From Bugulina stolonifera (Eukaryota; Bryozoa; Gymnolaemata; Cheilostomatida; Bugulidae): 64,000 bases of DNA. The notes under the pieces are model-generated. The model did not search any database, had not been told where the DNA came from, and saw nothing but the letters and a program-made list of their open reading frames with translations. The stretch lies in assembly GCA_935421135.1 (NCBI GenBank), contig OW285187.1, positions 24,428,429-24,492,428 of the forward strand, read 5' to 3'. This document shows, piece after piece, positions 38,701-53,700 of this stretch; positions within the stretch are counted from its first letter, which is position 1, and the number at the start of each line of letters is the position of its first letter. A program made the position numbers and the translations under genes.

Positions 38701-41700
38701 GAGATATAGACTAATATGCACAAGTATTCTCACAAACAGAACCTATAAATGTATAATTATATTGTATACACATAGACATACTGTATATATATTATATGTA
38801 TATATTATAGTACAGAAAGTTATAAACCAACCATCTCATATTGATTATCAATTGTAGCTCTACTGCCTCAGCAAATTGTTTATTAGACAACTTAAGATAC
38901 TTGAAATCCCTCAACAATTATAATAATAATCTATTTTTGTTGTAGAATACCACTTATTGTTTTAGGAAAATTACTTAAAATTAACTTTATAAACTATTTA
39001 GATACGCCATAGTTGAGTATTTTCAAAGTCATGCTATATGTTATGTAACTGTTAAGTCATGTTCAATTTTAATTTTAAAAGTTCTTTCTTGATCACTTAA
39101 GTACCCAAGCCCAAAAAGTATCATTAATCATACTATGTGTTACATCAGGTTACATTGGCAGGTGGCCTTTCAATAAAATGAATGCAAACAAATAATTTAA
39201 TGTTTAGAATGGAAATTAGAACCTATATATTGACATCCTCGGGTGACTATTAGCAAAACTTTGTGGGGGTTTAAAATATTATTTATTGAAACATTGTAAG
39301 GTATACATTAATAATATACTTGTTTAATGGCTGTTGAGTGAATTGTTGTTGATGTGTTTGTTTGCTCCTTCTAACAATAACAGGTCTCACAACACAGGGC
39401 AGCGGCAAAAAACCAAACTTCATCGTCATGAACTTTCAACAGCGTGAGTACGATGAGAGAACGTGGATTTGCCGTAGTGTTTACATTATTTGCTTCCACG
39501 CTACAAATATATTCTCATTTCACAAATTGATTATAGTTTCAAATTTTATTCCAGCAGTTCTATTAACTAGTACTTGCTTCATGTCAATCATACTATGATG
39601 GTTTCGCCTGGCCCATTTACATCCAGACATGGTGAAAGCGTTGGGTTTCTGTTATGTAATAATAATGGGTTATGTTTGATTGGCCCATGTGTCTGGTATC
39701 TCTAGGACTTCCACTTCATGGCTAGCAGTACTAGTCTTGCCAGTTTAATTGTCACTTAGTCATACTCTTATTAGTTAACTCACAGCCTATGAGTAAGTGA
39801 GATAGAAAATCTGCTGATTTCTCTATATTTAACCAATCCGGTTGTATTTGATTACTTGAAAGAATATAATTATATAAGAATTTTTTAAGTCTATTTGTCC
39901 GTAAACACTTGTACAAAAACAGTAAATTGCAATAGAGAAGAATTACAATTTTATCAACATTTTCCTTCTCCTTTCAGATGCACCAAAGATTACCATAGCA
40001 CCATTGAATCACACAGTCCCACACAATAGTCGTATAACATTCTTCTGCCAGGCTAGTGGATATCCTGCACCTACCGTTTCATGGCATAAGGGAGGCAGAG
40101 CGCTGGGTGAAAGACGGTGAGTGTGATTATTGTTGCTTTTGCTGTGTATCAATAATGATGAAGTTATCTTCCCATCTTTTTCAGTAAAAAGAGGACAACT
40201 CCCAATTTGTCATTAAGATAATATTATTAATTTTACCTTTATGTCATATACATGTCATCCCAATGGAAATTTTATGTGGTAATAGTAAATTGTAAATAAT
40301 ATAGGAGTCGCTACATATCCAAGATGGACTACTCTTCTGCACTAACACTGGAATCTGTTGGAGACAAGCAGAGTGGGGTGTACCAATGTGTCGCCGATAA
40401 TGGTGTAGAGAGTCCAGCTGTTGCTAATGCTACACTCTCAGTCTATCGCGCAGGAGCAGGTAAGCACCCATTTTCTTGCACTGTTACTACAAACGTGAAT
40501 GGTTACAGGAATATATGCTTTATTAGGAGTTATCTCCTCTCATAAAAACTGAGCAGAGAGTGGACAACTTCTATATAAAGGTATTGCAAACCGTATTATG
40601 CATGTTGTCATACTAAAGACCCTACACCTACAGTAAAGAGTGTGCAATGAAAGAGTGTCGTATTGCAGCTCTGCCAGAAGGGTTTCCTGCTGTAACAGAG
40701 ACAGCTGATCCTATAAGTCTCATAGAGAAAGGATTCCCAATGACCCTAAAGTGTACAGTCACTGGTGACCCTTCTCCTCAAGTCATCTGGTACAAAGACA
40801 AAGTTCCAGTAGACGTGTATTCTTCCAATAGAGTTAGTGTGTCTCCAAGACCTGGCGTAGCAGGATGTAAGTATTGTACACATAGATACTACCGTATTGC
40901 GGAATATAAACGTACATGCATCTCAATTACGTAAATCCATACATATAATTTAAGGATCTCATTTTTATTAAAATTAATGATGCCCAACAGCTTCCGCAAT
41001 TATAAGATTAGAGCAAATATAGGAGGAGATCATTGTAGCTGTTGAGTGGACATGCTGTTCGACAAAATTACTTGCAATTTTAACTATCTATTGGCATACA
41101 TTGTTCATTGATATGTGTTGTTGCTTGTTTTTAAAATTACATTCGTTACACTTTTACTTGGCCAAGCCAATTTTTAGCTTCAAAGTTATCTTCTCTCTAA
41201 GTTACAAAATAGTGTAAGAAATGACAACTCTAAATATTGCAGTAACAAGTTGTATTGAACTAATAGAACATGAATGATTCATCTCAAGTGGTTTAACTCT
41301 GTCTTCATCTTCCCACATATTGATTATATTGAATAGAGACTCATAATATCCAATATTTATCATGAATAAGTACAATTTATAACAAGCATAGACAGAGAGG
41401 CGGACTGATGGTAATTTCTACCTAATCCAGTGCTTTGTGCTCATTTGCCTGCATAAGTAGTGTTTGTGTATATCATCTAGTGACTGGCTAGATATCTTAT
41501 TACATCAAGTAGCCCTCTATACTCTACATGTAACTCTAGACTGCACTGTCTTACCTATCACTATCAATAGCTTAAGGACCTAAATCTGCGTAGAATAGGA
41601 AACCTTTAAGCTACTTGCAAAGGATGTTTATTAAGATATGAATCGGTAACTCAGCACTGCGACTGTTGAAATTCTAAACGCATGGCTGCAAGAATATAAG

Positions 41701-44700
41701 TAGCAATGTGATTTAATGCACAGTGGAGTGATACAGGATCTAAATGCTGAATAACCAGCTAGTTGAAGAGGGCAATGTTGCCAGTTGGGGCACAATGATT
41801 AAAGCCTAATTAGTCATAATTTCATTTCAAGTTGTTGTTACATTCCCCAATGGATAGCAATTACTTGATCAGCAGTCTTGATTGTGTTGCCACATTTTGC
41901 ATGATATCAAACTTGTAGGATATAAATTCAAAATTCACTAGCGATGTTTGCTTCAGTCTGAATGTAAAACATATTGTTGGCATGAATCAATAAATACATT
42001 CTCCAGATCAGATAAAGCATTGTACTTCTATAGCTGCAGGAAATAGTAAGACTTTACTAAGATAGAGTAGTACTAAGTTTGATATAAACATGAAATATTA
42101 ATCTATTTAATATTTCATTATTTATTGACAATAGGATAAAGGGAGAACTAAGCTCATGATGCTACTTAGGTGTAGTTTAGTGAAAGCTGGCATGTGTGTG
42201 AGCTTCGACTAATCACAGTCTTTCACCACATGATATGAAAGGGGAAATATTGTTAAAATGTAAACTCTCTCTGCAGATCACATGGTATATAACATGGGTG
42301 CATTAGCTACTATAAATGTATCTCTGCTGTGTATTTATGTTATACAGCGTGTAGATACATTAATAAATACCACACATGCTAGTAATTACAGCTTCCATAA
42401 CAGTACAATGTATATATCACAAGAACTGTACACTTATTACCTAATATTTAGATGTTATATAAGGACATACAATTACATTACAGGCTGCAAGTATAACTCT
42501 CATTACACCGATCCTCTTAGTTTCATCGTCTGTATTCTGAGTAATAGCTACCTAACAATCTAACAGACATTTTTTTACCACATCTTGAGGTTTCACAGTT
42601 TCTTTTTTATTAAATGTGATTTTAATAATATTCAAATAAGGAAATTGTTTTGTTCTAAGAAGGTTTGTAATAAATTCACAAAGCCTTTTGAGATTAATTG
42701 AGCCACTGTCATTTAGAGGACATATTAGGACTTATCACTGAAAACAAGTAGCCAAAATGAAAAACCCCCCTACATCCAGTTCACTTCCATTTCATTAAAA
42801 CAAACTTTAATAATCTGTTTCTTTTATTCCAAAAGTGTTTATATATTCTCAATACGTCCAACTACTTAATGTCAATAGCAACACCCTCATTAGGAGTAGT
42901 ACAGTACTTGAAGGAATAAATAATATTATTCTCTTTGAACTTTAATTTGCTAGTAAGAGAATTTCGTACGCCCTGGTGAAACGACTGACAAAGACGGTAT
43001 ACATTGGTTTTCGTCTGAAGAGCCCTTTTGTTAATGGTAACTTCACAAGTGGTCACACATGCTAGCATTTCAATAGAACTGCTTAAACTTGATATAGAAA
43101 TTTCTCTTCATCATCCATGTGATAATCAAATAGACAATGTGAGAACACCAGCTTGCTCAAATCCTATTGGATGAACGACCCGCTCATGTCGTATTCTATC
43201 AAATACACTGGCTGTTGTTCAACAGAAAAGATTGCATATAAGGAAAATACAATTCAGATTATAGATTGCAATAACATATTGGAGTGACTCTTCTCACTTT
43301 ATCGTTCTAAACACACACGGGTGGTAGGAGTGAATCTGCAGTTAGTGAACGGGAATCAGTACAGAAATTAAAAGGATCGGTTTCACAACAGTTTTCACAT
43401 CTGTCTTTACACACAGCGGAGACTATATACTGCGTCTAGAAATTAAGGCTACGTTTAGTATCTGTATATTTGCTGGAATATCATTGGTCAGATAAAAAGG
43501 ATTACTCTAAACTAGAACTGCTGACTGGTTGTATACTTTGGCAGCATTTATTGGCTTAGAATACAGACACTGATATAAACAATATACATCAATTAGCAGA
43601 AGATAAATCAAACAATACAACCTACAAATCAACACCATACCTTGGCAGCGCCTGTACATTGGTACACAGATAATAATTAGTACTGGGTAATTCTTATAAT
43701 AAGCCTTTAAAAATCCGAGGGGTGTATTTTCTACCTACACTTTAATCATCTAACATTAGCTATCACTACTACACAGTATAAACTATGGCAGTCTACATAA
43801 TCTCAACACTGGATTCAAAGTTGTAACAGTTTGAGACGCTACTATTGGATTATACTACACTTCTTTAAATCCGGCTAAAAATGGATATATCTGTCTTATT
43901 TCTCTCCCTGATGTCCTCCTCGATATTAATGGCGGGGTATTCGGAGGCTATCGAGTATAATGGTGAGTCTAACTTATGTTACGATTTTATGCATTTCTTG
44001 TTTTAGCTCATGACCTTCGAATCATAGCCACCGAGTCGGAGGACCAAGGTGACTATGTGTGTATGAGTAGAAATACACATGGAACTGTTTATTCCTCTGT
44101 GATTAAGGTCTATGTCAAAGGTACGTTTCTATTCTATTACTTCCTACTTGCAGTCAGAGCCATGGCTCTGCTTGCAGTTAGCCCTAACATATGACATGTA
44201 CATGCAACTTATTTAGACAAATAATTCAACAGGACTAATAAGATACAATCATGTACCTTATATAACATAATCATAGTATATGCTTATAACTATTTCAAAT
44301 TTTCAATCCTTTTCAACTACAAGCAGGATACAATATACACACATTGTATCAACAGAAATTATATCAATTTATGCACAAGTTATTGAAAAGTTTGACAATT
44401 ATGTCACATTGATATGAACAAACAGGTGGCTAATACTGTAGTACAATATATTCTGCTTTAGTGATATTGCACAAGTTTACAGAATTTGAAACCTCTAACA
44501 CAGTTAGCATGATTTGGAAGGACTTTGTACAGAAATCTGCAATTTTACCAGTTTGACAAATAAAATTGTAGCCTATGTATTAAGGAAACCACTTGTATGT
44601 TATATTTTATAATCTGCAGTTTAGATAAAAGGAGGATGTTGAACCGAAAGTCAGCATGAGATATTGCTGACTTTAAACTGATCAGCATAGTTAACATCTT

Positions 44701-47700
44701 TATACATGTAGTTATAATTACAGCGTATGGAATAAGTTAATAACTTAATGATTTTAGTAGAGGTTTGATGATGCTAAATGACTATGTAAGCTAATAACAA
44801 CTTTCCACTCCTGTCCATTATTAATGTTAGCTCTGCAGATCTTCTTAAGTGAACAATTAATCCGCTTTTCTTTGTCTGGTATGAATTATGAAGAGGGGAG
44901 ACAATAGGTGGACAATAGCCATGTTTACCCACAGCCCAGACACTTAATAGGCTAACCTGTTTAAACAATTTTTCTCTTCATTTTCACTGAATTAGTCCGA
45001 TGGAAAAACAAACTTTTTGTAACTTTTATTGAAACTGTTTGTCAATATTGATGGTGTGAGGGTTTGTGGCACCCATAAGCTGATAAATACGCACTGAATC
45101 ATTTGAAATTAGTTTCAAAACTAATATTATAATTAGCGAGTTCACTTTGTTATAAAGTCTACAATAATATTTATCTACACTTTCAGCCAAGATCCCACTC
45201 CAAACATCCCCTTCCCTTTTTAGTTTGGTCCATCATGCAAGTTTATCATAATATTGCAGACACATGCCTAGTTTACCTTATAGCCCATTAGACTAGAAGC
45301 TTTGCATGGCCATGCTGTGATTTCACTACATGTCAGTAGCTGATAGATAAACACACCCATTAAATTTCAGTTCTAATGTAGCAATTATTGTGTAATTTAC
45401 ATATAATTATGTCAGGTAAACAGGTGGTTTCGTTTGGAAACATAACAAAACCCATAATAATGTCACTTGCCCCTAGATTTTACTATATACCATCAAGCTA
45501 CATGGTTGCAAGTCTGCATAAAGTAAATTGGACACGGCAGTTATATTGCTACAGAGCTCTAAGTTATCTGACTACCACATAATTCTACACTGTGGACCTG
45601 CACTTATAAAATAATTGTCTAAATTTGCAGCATTTTAAAAACATTTTCATATTTTAGCACAGCAATTATGTAAGCCTGGCAGCAAAGAAGTTGTAATTCG
45701 CTTCCTTATAGCTCCGCATGTCATGATATATTTGCTCAATGTATATATATTTATAATATACTTTTGCTTTTCGTCTCACTAAGACGTGGGACTAGGTGCC
45801 GTGGCTGGACAATCACCTGATGGTATTCATAAATTTAATTTAGATTTTGGTCACTGTGATACTATCTTTTCATTTTGTCATACATATGTTAAATTGTCGC
45901 TGACGCTGCCTGCAGTGAACCTGTTTAGTTTACTCGGCATTGTCGTGCATTAATTTAGATATCTATGAAACTGTTAAGTTAATATGTTACAACAGTTTTT
46001 AGTGGGTATTCTAAATTAATGTAACGAATCAAATGCCTTAGTAATTATTAGTTATTATTATTGAGGCTTGCTCGTTTCTGCTAACTACTTACTATTTCTA
46101 ATCGTGTTATTGTATAATTATTACAAATAGTCACATTTTAGCCTTGGTTCTATGTCTTCTGATAAACAGGTGACTGCACTGGTTGTTGGCTGTAGAGTTT
46201 TTACAGCCTTTAATCAGTTCATCACCACTGATATGTATTCTAAAGATTTGGAGCCCAGGCTCACCATGCTGCACAGAGTTTGTGAACCTTGCATTTGTAG
46301 GTTTTACCCTCAGTACACCGTAGTCTTAGTACCTACCTATGTAGCCTGTGTTACTGTATCACACCCTTGTATAGTGTTAGTGAATAATTTCTCTTGTTTT
46401 TAACAGCACAAGGTCCTTGGGTTAATGTTGACTTTAAACCTCCCCAAGGTTTGATTATTGTCATATTTGGCACTATGTCGTAGCCTCTTATCGCTATTGT
46501 CATTATTCCAAATGCCAATCTGCTTTCACAAGTCTGCCAGCAATCCCTCTGTCCTTGACCTCGCATGCTTCATGGTGCTTCATGTCGCTACAAACATTTC
46601 CTTTAGGAACCCCCAGAACCATTTTCATCTTATGGAATTTTTGTGTCCTACATGAGAATATTTTATGTATATTCTAGTCAAGTTCTATGGCCTAAAGATA
46701 GGAGAATATTTGTGTACAACTCTGATAAAAATAAACAAACCCGATGCACTAGTTTTACCAAGAATATCATCAGTCACAGTGGAACATGTTATGACTGTCA
46801 CTTTGATGAACTATAACTACAGGATATACCAGTTGTGATTGGAAATAGAACAGCAGTAATGGGTGCAAAATAAAGCAAGATAATTACTTTTTAATACCAA
46901 AAGTAAACACAATTCTCCCACAGTTCCATCCTCTTAGTGCTACTCTATTATTATAATAAATATAGATCTCTTCTATATACACATTATAATCTAATATATA
47001 ACCCTCATCCAATAGGTTTGTATACAAACCCTTCGCTAAGCACAGTGTTATGTACATTTATATTCAAATAGCTTTATGTCAGCTCGAGGGCCATCTATAG
47101 GACCATCTATATGACCATCTATAGGACCATCTATAGGACTAGAACTTTGATCTTAACTCATCAGCATGACTTGATTTAGATTTTGAAATCATGAGTCTCC
47201 ATTCTCAGCATTAAGTGTTGCTCATCCTTTTGAAAAGCTTTCTATAGGTGTCAAGTATATTCAAAGAAGAGAATTTGGTCATTATATTTGTGAAGTGTAA
47301 TTGAATGCATTAGATGTACGATAAATCAATGTATGCTATCAAAGCAGTGATTTGACACATGTTTATAAAGTCTACATCAAATATATTCTCTGTGCTTCCA
47401 CAGGTGTTGCTACCTACTTAATTTTGTAATAAAATATAGTCAGTAATAATGCTATTAGTAATTCCCAAAAATGTTCAACCATAGATATGTTTTGACAGCT
47501 ATTCACACAACATAGAGTTTAGCCTGTGATCTAAATGTTTTTTCTACAATCCATAGGTTTGATTTGTTTGGGACCGATGATACAAGATCCGCTGAGATCA
47601 GCATCACTAAATATAAGAGTTGTCTATCCCATCCATCTGTGTATCACTCGCATTCATCCGCATAATCTCAAAGAACTTTTCTTTTTCTCATCATATTCTA

Positions 47701-50700
47701 GTCTTCTCAATGAGTCAACCATTTGTTCATTGGTTATAGTCAGCCTACTGGTAGTTGTCTGCTCTTTCCCAAACTGATGCTGTATTACTGTATATTGGTG
47801 TACTTGTACATGTATATCCTTGAAGGAATGCTTGTTTATGTGTTGTATATATACTATATATGCTTTGCACTGCTGCACATTTGCTGTTTTGTCATTTCTC
47901 TGCACAAGCATGTTTTATTCCTGCACTAAATGGCATGTACTCGAATAATCTTGCAAGGAGAAAGCAACTCCATATTATTTTGGTATGAGTTTTGTAATAC
48001 ATTTGTATTAGGCCTACAAACTTGCAAAATTTGCACCTGTACAATGTATATGCATGTACTCTAATAATTTTATCTTATGTTTTAAGTGACAATTGAGGCT
48101 GGGAAGTTATATCTTCCATGCTTGGGCTGACAAATTAATGTTGAATGTTACCGAAATTTTATAGTTACCGAAATAGCAAACTCTATGAGGCCATTTTATT
48201 GCAAGAAATCTTTTTACTAGCTTCATAGATAGATTGACTCATTCAGTCCTATAATAAATGCTTCTTATTTCAATCATTTAGCATAGCAAACATTTAGTAG
48301 TAGTACCACCCATGTACACCTCATAACTACACCCACAGTACTATGCGAACACTCTGGCAAGTATAGGCATACATGTATCAGTATCGTTACCTTTATTGTT
48401 TTAGTTAGAAGGTATGCTCCTCGTTTCACAATCAGACCCGATGTACTGTACAATGTAATGGCTGGAGGTAACCTCAATATTACCTGTGTCGCCGTGGGAT
48501 CACCTATGCCATATGTTTGGTGGGTCAAAGAAGGAGACAAGATAGGGGAGCCATCAAACTCTCCTATTGGTAGAAATGTGCTTCAACTGAAAAATATCAG
48601 AGAGTCTGTGAACTATACGTGTCAGGCACAAAGTATTCTGGGGTTGATCTTTGTAAACACTCAGGTGGAGGTGCAAGGTAAGCTAGTTAGTCGTAATATC
48701 CGGGAGTTATCTTTTCTTAACTTTAGAGAGCAGATAAATCCAATTTTCACTTTAATTGAAAACAACATGGGCAGACAACTTTAAGGTAGAATACAAAATG
48801 CTTCATGTTTACAATGTCCTTGAATGCGTGCTAGGCTAATTTAACAGAATGGAAATGAATGTGTCGTTAGCATGTTGAATGCTCAGCATGCTGCTTTAAA
48901 TGTATTTATTTTGTTGATTATATTAAATTCCGTATCTCCTTTGCTTCGCTTGCATATATTTGAATGCACTCTACCCAACAATGCACTAATCCTTATCATG
49001 TTGCATGGGATATGTTGCTTTATTGAATATCCCATCTCTCCCAGCGTTGCCTGGAGCACCCGAAACTATCTGGGTAAACAGCATCACCTCACTCTCTGCT
49101 GTGATACTGTGGACCAAATCTCCTCAAACAACTGGGCCCGAGGCTAAGCTGGTGGATCCACAGTATGTTGTTCAATACCGTCAAATATTTACCGGTGAGG
49201 AGAGTTCTGAGGAATGGAGTGAACAAGGAGAAGATGTGATAGGTACCCGACTGTCGTACACTCTCACCGGTCTGCAGCCATTTACTATATATGAGGCAGC
49301 AGTCGTACCTTTCTCAGAGTATGGTAGAGGAACTCCGAGCAAATCTACTAAGTTTAAAACTACAGAAGCTGGTTAGTATAGGCATGCAGCAGCCATTACA
49401 GTTCACAGACAGACAGCATGTTTTAGCCTTTGCTCCTGCTATCCCCTGTTTGCATTTCATATCCCACAATTTTTTTATATTATGCACCAGTAATAATGTA
49501 TGAACGCTGCACGATATTACTAAACCTTCCCTTTCCATTGGATCTGCCATTAGAGTTATTTCCACTCTCCTACCTACCATTCTAAGTCATTGATTCAAAG
49601 AGTGTTGCTTCGTGAATTTTATGAGAAGTTTTTATACTTGTAATGTGGAAAAGATTTCAAAATGCTTTGAAAAAGTTAAGATTTTCGGGGAGGGCGGCTA
49701 CCAAACTTTATTGTTATTCATAACAGAATGTTATCTTGGTATAAAACTAATTAACAAAGTGACCAGTGCTGAGCACACATGGTACACATGAGCTACATTT
49801 ACTCAATGCTCTTATTCCCCATCTGCACACAGAATATATTAATTTCTGTTGCCAAGCTAAACATAAATAAAATTGTGATATGCTGGGCATTAATCAATAG
49901 ATAAAGGAGTAGAGGGGCGGAGCCTAATACACAGCTGCCTACACTCATTATTTGAATAGGTCATCATTTGGATGGAGTAAAGACACACTAATAGGACTAG
50001 TCTGAATAACTATTGTTTATACAACTGACATTCACAATGAGTGAATACCTCTCTTAGAGCTAATATTAGCTGAATTCTGGGTACTAGTATTGCATTTTGA
50101 TAGTCACTTCAGCGGAAAATTTTGACTTCTCTGGAAATAACAAAATATCGGATATGAATAGGTGCAAAAGACTCTTACTTATTGCTAATATTTTACTGTC
50201 TTTAACTCGTTTTGCTGTTTGTCAAAATTCAGCTCCGGACTCGGCTCCGTACGATGTAGAGGCAAAGGCAGTGAGCGAGAACACAGCTTTGGTTCAGTGG
50301 AAAGCACCGATCAAACCAAATGGAGATATTGAGGTGAGTGTTCTATCTCATATATTATATACATCAGTGTCAGTAAGAGTAACGGGTAGTTCATGTTGCA
50401 GTGCCAGTGAGTAGTACAATATCACTGTATTATATGTATAAGTATTGGTATATCAGAAACTAGCAGGCCCATTTGTCTCCGCTGGTCCATAGAGTTACCT
50501 AAACTACACATAATGACATGTTGTATGGATAGATAATGGTGGGACATTATGAAATTGGCCAACACAGTCCAGATTATGTATTCCAACAACAGGCCTACCA
50601 AGTTCTAGAAGACTGCTTTTTTGTGCCAGTTGAATTTTAAATTTAAAAGTGCATATTGCTGTAAAATATTGATATATATGTATGTGGGCATAGGCCCATC

Positions 50701-53700
50701 TACGTATTTAATCCATTAATGCATATTATTTCTCTAATTATGTTTGTTTTATTCATATCCATTACTTTTGTAAAACTTTAATTGTAAACAATTGTGCACT
50801 TCTTTATTTTGAATAATGTATTAATAGGTTTTTAAGTATACATATGAGGCAGCAGTGACAGATGGTCAATATTTGTGTATTTGGAAGACTTGTTTTTAAA
50901 ATGCACTGAGCAATCACCCATTGCTGACTTATGAAGTTGGCCTGTTTGAATTAACAGTTCTAGATAAACAGATTATTTTGATTATAGTGCTTCAGTTTTA
51001 TTTTCAACATTCAATGTTATACCAGTCAATAATATAATTATAATATAATGACATTAATATTTAATAGCCAATATATAACTAACATACAATATCTATGTCA
51101 GTACCTGCATTAGGACTGTATATCTCATTATCACCTATTGCCATTTCCCGCTGCCTTTCCTTGCTGCACTGGCAGCCTCCCTCATCTACCTAGTTCTAAT
51201 AATAGTGACAGCAGGTTGTGGTCAGGCAGCAGTACCTCCATCTCTTTGTCTTATCCTTGTCTCCTGCCTGCCAGTGAATGCTGCGAGCAAACCAATTAGA
51301 CTTGTGTGTCAAAAGATAATTTGTGGAGTTGCATCAAATATCTTTAGTGATTGCAAACTTGGAAGGAAATGGGACTGGGTACAGCTGATATATTACTTTG
51401 ATAATAGAAAAAGGAATAGATAAATCCAATTATCTCCCAGATAGTGTTAGGCATTATTCAATATTTTTGCCTAAATTCTTGAATATGTACGTCATTGTAG
51501 CCTTATTGTCCCTTTGGCCTCCAAAATCCCAATTGGTTTGCCATTGGGAGCATGATTACCACTGGGAACCTCGTCACAAGGCTCAAACATCTCTTTGCCT
51601 CCTAAAAGATTATTTCCCTTTATTCCATTGGAATTCCTGGTCTTAGGTGGGTCTGAGTGCTCTCTGATGATGCTAGACATTCAAGTGTTGAATTGTTGAA
51701 ATCCAACAATGAGAGAACATGAGAATACTCCCTTCTACAAATTTTAGTTTGCAACTGAAAGTATTGGCTTTTCGAAACTTTTGTTTTATAAGACCAGTTT
51801 TCAAACTATCACAAATTCAGTAGGTTATGTGGAGCTTCAACATGGTGTTTGCAAATAAAGTGGGCATAGTGTAAATCTCTGGTCTGTTGACTGTTTGCAG
51901 TCTATTAGTTTATCAGAACCCATCAACACTAGCTACTAGGTGGGCCTACACACTGGGGTAATAATAGGGAGGTTTGGGAATTGTTTGATTAGTTTATGAA
52001 AACAAAGGAGCTACCTAAACATCTAGTGATGTGAAGGGGGTAGTAGAGGGTAGGGGAGGTAGTAGCTGTGTGTACATAGTACAATGTACACTGCATGTTT
52101 TACAATACATGTACATGCAAGCTGTTTAACCAAATACATGTGCTTCTAATTTGCTAGCCCACTATCTTCTATCTCTGTATGCCTGCTGTGAATCCTATCC
52201 TGAAATCTGTTCCCTTTTACTTCGCTAGGGTTGTGAGTTATACCTTAGTGCCTCTTAGATCTACTGCCGTAACGATAGACAACTGTAGGCAGTTCACACA
52301 CTAGTCAAAGGCAGCCTTAGATGTGAAGTGATATATGTTAGACTGAATGTAACAACTACTTAGTAGGTTTATCTTGTTAACTGGCACACTAAAGTAACAA
52401 CATGCCTGTTAACTACAAGTGTAAGTCACCATAGCATTGCCTCTCCTTCTCTCACCCCCCAAGCAAGAAAATTATTCTGTTATTGATTGTTTAGAAATGC
52501 GTGTGGAAAAAGTAATTCACTTTTCTGACTGAACGACTGACTAGTAATTGTTGTCACCTGTCACATTCACTTGGTTAGACACAAAGAGACTGGTGCCACT
52601 TCTAGGGGCATAAGGCATACACACATTTCGAAATGTTAGAAACTGAATGTTTCAAAACTTAATGTAAGACTATTGAACGTAACATAAGCTGACCAATAGT
52701 ATCATAAACTTGTTTGTGAAGGTGCTATAGTAACTATGTTGAGTATGAAAATATTTAATAGATAAGAACAATATTTTGTCTATGAGTTGCTGGTGGTGTA
52801 GAGAGAATTGCAAGGAATTGATTTGATGGTTTATTAGTTTATAATCTGTTAATGGGAGTTTAAAAGGTCAGCAACTGACATTCTTTGGTGTTTATAGAAC
52901 TCTAATCCCATGCAATAAGCTAAATGATCACTGGTTATATATATGTCTCCATGTAGGGTTATTAGTAAACCTATCCATGAGCATTTCTCCTTTTATTCAT
53001 GAATCCTGACACCTCTAACCACTTGCTACACCTGTCATCATTCTATCCTACGTCTTCATAGTGACTTTCCAACAATTCTGGTGACTTCATATAAAAATCT
53101 TTGGGTGTGTCTCAGTAGATGATTGTTATTGTCATAACGTTATGCAATCATAGTTGTACTGTAATATGTACATGTACATGTATATATGATATTATGATTG
53201 TAATATGACAGATTATGATAAAAAAGGGATAAGTTCATTCCCAGACAGTTTATATGCGTACAATATTAGATATTAACTTGAAAATAAAACTCCTACTGAG
53301 CTCCTATAAGAGACTAGCCTACATGGTGTACTATTAGGTGTACTATAGGCCTGATTTGAATATATAGGCCTAATGCATTTTTTGGGCTGATTATAAATCA
53401 ATTAAAAGCTATTTTTATCTGTTCAAATTTTTGAAGACGCATTTTCTAATCTCAAATGGAAGTCTGTTTGGTTTGCTTGTGTTTAGATAACCAGGTGTAC
53501 AGCTAGCTTATTGTACTTCATCACCACATAGTTGTAGCTGTAAAAAGATGTTTCACGACAAACTAATTATGTATGTGGATGTAATTAATTTTATAGGGAT
53601 ATAGAGTGTTCTACTGCCTTGCCAGCAAATCAGATCAGCCGATAGAGACCTGGAGCTTGTATCCTACAGTCAACACACTGGCTGTCCTCGACAACCTCAT

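Larger units (their letters stand above)
44121..48404 (+). other. LAR intron between Ig2 and Ig3
   Basis: This 4.3-kb intron has two short phase-neutral exon candidates (45784-45822 and 46407-46448) and a 12-bp tandem repeat at 47089-47136. Vertebrate LAR genes carry the meB microexon at this same domain border. Confidence 0.45.

Noticed and set aside
42282..42563. 93-codon frame in the Ig2 intron
   Set aside because: No homology, no Ig features, and low-complexity AT-driven composition.
45784..45822. 39-nt phase 1-1 segment between Ig2 and Ig3 as a cassette exon
   Set aside because: The acceptor (ctcactaag) and donor (gtattc) are both poor; weaker than the candidate at 46407.
47535..47777. 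Frame beginning MFFLQSIGLICLG as a further alternative signal exon
   Set aside because: No donor in a usable phase follows the hydrophobic part and the composition after it is not coding-like.
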